From Phycisphaeraceae bacterium (lineage in GTDB: Bacteria > Planctomycetota > Phycisphaerae > Phycisphaerales > Zrk34), in the NCBI GenBank assembly GCA_028281485.1, contig JANQJT010000225.1, forward strand, positions 1 to 9,330: a stretch of DNA of 9,330 nt, written 5' to 3'. A program made the translations under genes and the position numbers. The notes beneath the pieces were generated by a model. The model searched no databases. It was given only the letters and a program-made list of their open reading frames with translations, and had not been told where the DNA came from. This document shows positions 5,730 to 9,330 of the stretch, piece after piece. Within the stretch, counting starts at the first letter, position 1. Every line of letters begins with the position of its first letter.

Positions 5730-6344
5730 ATGAACGACGCGCAAGATAGACGTGGCGGGCGGGTGAGGCTGGGTGTGCTGATCAGCGGGGGCGGCACGAC
5801 GATGGTGAACCTGGCGGAGCGTATCGCGGCGGGGACGCTGGATGCGGAGATTGCGCTGGTGATCTGTTCGAACCGCAAGGCGAAGGGGATCGAACGGGCG
5901 GAGGCGTTGGGGTTGCCGGTGGAGATCGTGGCGAGGAAGGATTTCGAGAACGCGGATGCGTTCAGTGAGAAGTGTTTTGCGTTGCTGGCTGGGGCGGGGG
6001 CGGAGCTGGTGGTGTTGGCGGGGTTCCTGAGTCTGCTGCGGATCCCGGAGGGTTACGCGGGTCGCGTGATGAACATTCATCCGGCGCTGCTGCCGAAGTA
6101 CGGGGGCAAGGGGATGTATGGGCATCACGTTCACGAGGCGGTGCTGGCGGCGGGCGAGTCGGAGAGCGGTTGCACGGTGCACTTCGCGGATAATGAGTAC
6201 GACAACGGGCCGGTGATCTTGCAGAAGCGGGTGCCGGTGTTGGAGGGGGATACGCCGGACGATCTGGCGGCGCGTGTGATGGAGGCGGAGCGTGAGGCGT
6301 ACCCGGAAGCGATAGCGAAGTTTATTGCGGGTGAGCTGGGATAG
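5730..6344 (+). CDS. purN: Phosphoribosylglycinamide formyltransferase (GAR transformylase 1)
   Basis: PurN transfers a formyl group from 10-formyltetrahydrofolate to glycinamide ribonucleotide, the third step of purine synthesis. From the ATG at 5730 the protein has 204 residues, a normal length. VLISGGGTTM (16-25) is the phosphate-binding loop. VMNIHPALLPKYGGKGMYG (113-131) holds catalytic N115 and H117. CTVHFADNEYDNGPVILQ (148-165) holds H151 and catalytic D158. LAGFLSLL (96-103) is the folate-side motif. The longer loop GMYGHHVHEAV marks a subgroup distinct from the E. coli form. A GTG at 5724 in the same frame is an alternative start that adds two residues. Neither has a Shine-Dalgarno, and a -10-like element sits immediately upstream. 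The gene diverges from gluQ and converges on the methyltransferase gene. Third positions are G-rich: 29 of the first 50 codons end in G and 12 in C. Confidence 0.95.
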   Translation: MNDAQDRRGGRVRLGVLISGGGTTMVNLAERIAAGTLDAEIALVICSNRKAKGIERAEALGLPVEIVARKDFENADAFSEKCFALLAGAGAELVVLAGFLSLLRIPEGYAGRVMNIHPALLPKYGGKGMYGHHVHEAVLAAGESESGCTVHFADNEYDNGPVILQKRVPVLEGDTPDDLAARVMEAEREAYPEAIAKFIAGELG

Positions 6345-6352
6345 GGGAATAC

Positions 6353-6376
6353 CACAGAGACACGGAGGCACGGAGG
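6353..6376. repeat. Three tandem octamers (CACAGAGA, then CACGGAGG twice)
   Basis: In the 58-base gap between the convergent purN and methyltransferase genes, three eight-base units follow one another without gaps: 6353-6360, 6361-6368 and 6369-6376. The first differs from the other two at two positions. From memory, related ACCACAGAGACAC-type strings turn up as intergenic repeats in many unrelated environmental bacteria. No hairpin terminator is seen in this gap for either gene. Confidence 0.6.
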
Positions 6377-6402
6377 GGGGATTGGTTTGTTGGTGTATGT
6401 CC

Positions 6403-7062
6403 TCAGATGCCGAGGCAGTTGTCGGGTCGGTAGAGGATGGTGGTGGCGGCGGGTCGTCGGCCGGTGGGTTTGAGGCCTGTGAGTTTGAGGTGTTTGAAGC
6501 CGAATTGTGCGGCGTGGTCGACGGCGGGTTGGTAGCGGGGACGGTGGGTGTCGTCGAGGATGATGACGCCGGTGGGTGTGAGGTGGGGGATGGCCTGTAT
6601 GGTGCAGTTGACGCGGTCGCGGCCGTCGATGACGACGACGTCGTAGGACTTGTCGGTGGTGGTGATGGTGCGACAGTAGTCGCCGTCTTCGTCTTTTTCC
6701 TGGTAGATGAGCTGGGCGTTGGTGGGGAGGGTGGGGGCGATGGTGTCGTGCCAGTCGCGGTCGTATTCGACGGAGGTGACGGAGCGGACGCGTGCGGCGT
6801 AGTAGGCGGTGGAGAAGCCGGAGCCGTATTCGAAGAGGTCGAGGTCGGGGGTGAGGCGGTCGGAGAGGAGTTCGACGACGGTGTAGTTCATCCAGGGGAT
6901 GGGGTTGCCGTCGGTGTCGATGGGTTTTTTGGCGTGGAGGCTGTTGAGCCAGCCGGTGGTGTGGAGGTAGGAGTCGGGTGTGTTGATCAGTTCCTTGTGA
7001 GCCTTGTAGTGGCGGGAGCGCGAGGCGAGGAGTTTGTCGAAGAAGGTCTTGATGCCGAACAC
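6403..7062 (-). CDS. Putative class I SAM-dependent methyltransferase
   Basis: The 219-residue protein has a Rossmann-type SAM-binding core. LFEYGSGFSTAYYA (76-89) is motif I, E99 in SVEYD is the acidic residue expected at the end of the second strand, DVVVIDGRDR (141-150) is the motif II/III region, and VIILDDTHRPRY (166-177) follows. The helical N-terminus (1-40) and the final TTILYRPDN resemble small methyltransferase-like proteins often found in surface-polysaccharide loci, but no such locus is present here. Substrate and even methylation activity are unproven. The start is a GTG at 7060-7062 with AAGGA (7073-7077) ten bases upstream. The gene lies 48 bases after pheT on the same strand and may be read from its transcript. 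Cys and Asp residues (DGRDR, LDD) rather than a Ser/His triad argue against a hydrolase. Confidence 0.75.
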   Translation of the reverse strand: MFGIKTFFDKLLASRSRHYKAHKELINTPDSYLHTTGWLNSLHAKKPIDTDGNPIPWMNYTVVELLSDRLTPDLDLFEYGSGFSTAYYAARVRSVTSVEYDRDWHDTIAPTLPTNAQLIYQEKDEDGDYCRTITTTDKSYDVVVIDGRDRVNCTIQAIPHLTPTGVIILDDTHRPRYQPAVDHAAQFGFKHLKLTGLKPTGRRPAATTILYRPDNCLGI

Positions 7063-7110
7063 GTGGTGGGTGTCCTTAGTAATGTAGAAGGGGCGCGAGG
7101 TGCGGGTGGA

Positions 7111-9135
7111 TTATACGCGGAGTTCGGCGGCGAGGTCGGCTTTGAGCTGGGTTACGACGGTTTGGACCTGTGGGTCGACCTCGTCGTGTCGGAGTGTCTT
7201 GTCGGGGTCGCGGAAGGTGAGGCGGATGGTGACGGACTTTTTGCCGGGGCCGACCTGTTTGCCGCGGTAGACGCCGACGAATGCGGTGTCGGTGAGGAGG
7301 GCGGGGTCGGCTGCGGAGACGGCGGCTTCGATCTGTGAGTAGCGGACGGATTCGTCGAGGACGAGTGAGAGGTCGCGCTCGATGCCGGGGAAGCGTGGGA
7401 GGTCGGCGACGGTGGCAAGCGGGGGGTAGTGATCGAGGAGGAGGTCGAGGTCGAGTTCGGCGACGCCGACGGGGGTTTGCAGGTCGAAGGTGTCCTGGAG
7501 GTTGGGAGCGAGGATGCCGGCGATGCCGAGGGGTTGTGCGGCGCCGTTGTTGCGGAGGGTGATCTGTGCGCCGGCGCCGAAGCGTGGGTCGGAGATGGGT
7601 TCGAAGGTGATGTTGTTGGGGCCGAGCAGTGCGTGGGTGAGTTCTTCGATGGTGCCGCGGAGTGCGCGGATGTCGGGTGACTTGGGGGCGAGGTCGGAGA
7701 TGAGGCCGAGGCGTCGGTGTTCGATGAGCTGGTCGCCGGACCGCCAGAAGACGGAGGCGGATTCGTAGAGGCGGACGTTTGTGTTGCCGGCGTCCTGGTT
7801 GGTCTTGCGGCAGGCGAGGAGCGCGGGGAGTGTGGAGGGTTGGAGGTAGGGCTCGGCCTTGCGAGATTCGGATTCGGTGCGGATGAGCGTGGCGCCGGCG
7901 GGGAGGAAGGGGGCGGCGAGGGATTCGGAGATGAAGTTGAAAGTGACGGCCTCGTGGTAGCCGTGCGCGACGAGGGTCTGGGAGAGCCTGGTGCGGACGA
8001 GGACGGCGGACTGGGGTGATCGGACGACGACCTGCATGGTGGGTTCGATGGGGATCTGGTCGAAGCCGTAGAGTCGCGCGACTTCTTCGATGAGGTCGAC
8101 TTCGCGTGTGAGGTCGTTTCGGTGGGTGGGGATGGTGCAGGTGATGGTGTCGCCGGAGAGGACGGGCGTGAGCTCGAGTGCGTCGAGGTACTTGAGCATG
8201 GTTTCGTTGGGGATGTCGACGCCGAGCAGCTGGTTGCATCGCGCGGGGCGGAGGTCGACGGTGGGTTGATCGGGGAGGTCGGTTCCGACGCGGATGACGC
8301 CACGTGCGAGAGAGCCGCCGGCGAGCTGGCAGATGAGCTGGGCGGCGCGTTGTGATGCGCGTTCGACGCCGAGCGGGTCGACCTTGCGTTCGAAGCGGAA
8401 GGAGGAGTCGCTGGCGAGCTTGAGGGCGCGGGAGGTGTTGCGTACGGAGAGGGGTGCGAAGATGGCGGATTCGAGGAGGATGTCGGTGGTGGCGTCGGCG
8501 ACTTCGGAGTCGAGGCCGCCCATGACGCCCGCGACGGCGACGGGGTTGGAGGCGTCGGCGATGACGAGCATGTCGCCAGAGAGTTTGTGCTTGGTGGCGT
8601 CGATGGCGGTGAAGTTTTCACCGGCTTGTGCGCGGCGGACGACGATGCGTTTGTCGTTGAGTTTGTTCAGATCGAAGGCGTGGAGGGGTTGGCCGAGCTC
8701 GAGCATGACGAAGTTGGTGATGTCGACGACGTTGTTGACGGGGCGTAGGCCGACGGCTTCGAGGCGTTGGGTGAGCCAGTCGGGCGAGGGGGCGACGGTG
8801 ACTCCTGTGATGACGCGAGCGGAGTAGAGGGGGCAGAGGTCGGTGTCGAGGTTTTCGACGGAGGCGAGGGATTCGACGGGTGTGTCGGATTCGGAGAGTG
8901 TGATGTCGGGGGGCGTGAGGTTGGGGGCGAGAGCGGCGGCGAGTTCGCGGGCGAGGCCGACGTGCGAGAGGCAGTCGCCTCGGTTGGATGTGACTTCGAA
9001 GTCGAGTTGGATGTCGTCGTTGACGTCTTCGCGGCCCTCGAGGGGGAAGCCGGCGATGGTGAGGACGCGGTCGGCGGTATCGGCGTCAACGGGGTCGGAG
9101 AGGTAGTCGTTGAGCCAGCGCAGTGAGGTGATCAT
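7111..9135 (-). CDS. pheT: Phenylalanyl-tRNA synthetase beta subunit, short form without EMAP-like domain
   Basis: PheT is the non-catalytic, editing and tRNA-binding subunit of the cytosolic alpha2-beta2 Phe-tRNA synthetase. The protein has 674 residues against about 790-800 in E. coli or Thermus. The start MITSLRWLNDYL is typical. The sequence then passes from AGFPLEG (28-34) almost directly to FEVTSNRGDCLSHVGLAREL (46-65), so the tRNA-binding EMAP-like insertion (roughly residues 40-150 elsewhere) is missing. Next are the B3/B4 editing domain (about 95-260, RPVNNVVDITNFVMLELGQP at 131-150), B5 (about 290-363, THRNDLTREVDLIEEVARLY at 337-356), the catalytic-like fold (about 370-568), and the FDX-ACB anticodon-binding domain (about 578-674, RFPGIERDLSLVLD and KKSVTIRLTF). 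No frameshift is visible. pheS is not in the window. Candidate -10 strings TAAACT (9166-9171) and TAAACC (9152-9157) lie upstream on this strand; both are weak. AGGA lies about 12 bases before the ATG. Confidence 0.96.
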   Translation of the reverse strand: MITSLRWLNDYLSDPVDADTADRVLTIAGFPLEGREDVNDDIQLDFEVTSNRGDCLSHVGLARELAAALAPNLTPPDITLSESDTPVESLASVENLDTDLCPLYSARVITGVTVAPSPDWLTQRLEAVGLRPVNNVVDITNFVMLELGQPLHAFDLNKLNDKRIVVRRAQAGENFTAIDATKHKLSGDMLVIADASNPVAVAGVMGGLDSEVADATTDILLESAIFAPLSVRNTSRALKLASDSSFRFERKVDPLGVERASQRAAQLICQLAGGSLARGVIRVGTDLPDQPTVDLRPARCNQLLGVDIPNETMLKYLDALELTPVLSGDTITCTIPTHRNDLTREVDLIEEVARLYGFDQIPIEPTMQVVVRSPQSAVLVRTRLSQTLVAHGYHEAVTFNFISESLAAPFLPAGATLIRTESESRKAEPYLQPSTLPALLACRKTNQDAGNTNVRLYESASVFWRSGDQLIEHRRLGLISDLAPKSPDIRALRGTIEELTHALLGPNNITFEPISDPRFGAGAQITLRNNGAAQPLGIAGILAPNLQDTFDLQTPVGVAELDLDLLLDHYPPLATVADLPRFPGIERDLSLVLDESVRYSQIEAAVSAADPALLTDTAFVGVYRGKQVGPGKKSVTIRLTFRDPDKTLRHDEVDPQVQTVVTQLKADLAAELRV

Positions 9136-9201
9136 GGGTGTGTGGTCCTGTGGTTTAGGAGAGGTAGTTTAGAGGATGGAGAGGGAAAGGGAAGGGGAGC
9201 G

Positions 9202-9249
9202 GGGCTCTGTGAGCCCGGTCCGGCATCACAGATGCCGGCTCTGTGGGAG
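9202..9249. repeat. Two tandem triloop hairpins with complementary loops
   Basis: Hairpin 1 is GGGCTC (9202-9207), loop TGT, GAGCCC (9211-9216). Hairpin 2 is CCGGCATC (9220-9227), loop ACA, GATGCCGG (9231-9238). The loops are complementary, as are the wider cores TCTGTGA (9206-9212) and TCACAGA (9226-9232). GGCTCTGTG occurs twice as a direct repeat (9203-9211 and 9237-9245). No T-tract follows. It lies upstream of pheT, and I see no gene in 9136-9330. Confidence 0.6.
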
Positions 9250-9254
9250 GGGGC

Positions 9255-9298
9255 GGTTAGATGGTTGATCGGTTGGTTGGTCAACCGGTCGGTTGGTC
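9255..9298. repeat. Degenerate GGTT/GGTC tetranucleotide repeat
   Basis: GGTT or GGTC units start at 9255, 9263, 9271, 9275, 9279, 9287, 9291 and 9295, all in a strict four-base register, with other tetramers (AGAT, GATC, AACC) filling the gaps. GGTTGGTCAA is repeated at 9275-9284 and 9291-9300, and GGTTG pairs with CAACC nearby. It looks like a decayed microsatellite or a multi-site operator upstream of pheT. Confidence 0.5.
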
Positions 9299-9330
9299 AA
9301 GCGGGAGGGAAGGGGCGGTGTGCGGAGGGG

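Noticed and set aside
5705..5878. N-terminal extension of gluQ by 58 residues
   Set aside because: It runs antisense through the start of purN, has no similarity to the family, and the HIGH-type motif sits correctly just after the ATG at 5704.
6325..7338. 337-residue plus-strand open frame spanning the methyltransferase and the pheT end
   Set aside because: Crosses two genes and their gap, overlaps the purN stop, and shows only Gly/Val/Asp-rich composition.
7076..8239. 387-residue minus-strand Arg/Pro/His-rich open frame inside pheT
   Set aside because: Frame-shifted reading of pheT; Arg/Pro-rich composition is what GC-rich off-frames give.
1..9330. CRISPR array, transposon, prophage, toxin-antitoxin, rRNA or tRNA gene
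   Set aside because: I found no spaced direct repeats of CRISPR size, no transposase or integrase motifs, and no cloverleaf or rRNA-like sequence.

Overview
The window reads as ordinary chromosomal backbone of a GC-rich Gram-negative-type bacterium, most likely a planctomycete (Phycisphaerae-like). The reasons are a PheT without the usual N-terminal tRNA-binding (EMAP-like) domain, a Tat-signal aldo/keto reductase of the 'MDRRQFLQ' kind, a PurN of the 'YGGKGMYGHHVHEAV' type, a predicted lipoprotein and few clear Shine-Dalgarno sequences. The taxonomic call is an inference; there is no rRNA or other decisive marker.

Layout. Left plus-strand block (1-1620): the 3' end of D-aminoacyl-tRNA deacylase (dtd), the riboflavin synthase alpha chain, an unrecognised small lipoprotein, and a strong hairpin plus T-tract terminator. 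Minus-strand block (1702-5704), in transcription order gluQ, a DUF192 protein, a SpoIIE/PP2C-type phosphatase, then a Tat-exported aldo/keto reductase. gluQ and the DUF192 gene overlap by 8 bases, and the phosphatase follows 42 bases later. The reductase has its own likely promoter and ribosome binding site. purN (5730-6344, plus) diverges from gluQ across 25 bases. Right minus-strand block (6403-9135): pheT followed 48 bases later by an orphan SAM-dependent methyltransferase. The last ~195 bases, upstream of pheT, hold hairpins and a degenerate GGTY tetranucleotide repeat. No gap without a gene exceeds 300 bases.

Functional themes. Translation and its quality control are prominent: dtd, gluQ (tRNA-Asp queuosine glutamylation) and pheT (Phe-tRNA charging). 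Riboflavin synthase and purN are cofactor and purine biosynthesis. The phosphatase is probably the output of a stress or sigma-factor switch, but no anti-sigma or antagonist gene lies nearby.

I do not see a defence island, mobile element, CRISPR array or biosynthetic cluster, and I do not claim a new multi-gene system. The unusual signals are: mirror-image third-codon bias between plus- and minus-strand genes, with G dominant on the plus strand; short repeats or hairpins of different unit size in several successive intergenic gaps; a symmetric -10-like element shared by gluQ and purN; and domain or site losses in PheT, GluQ and the receiver-like half of the phosphatase.
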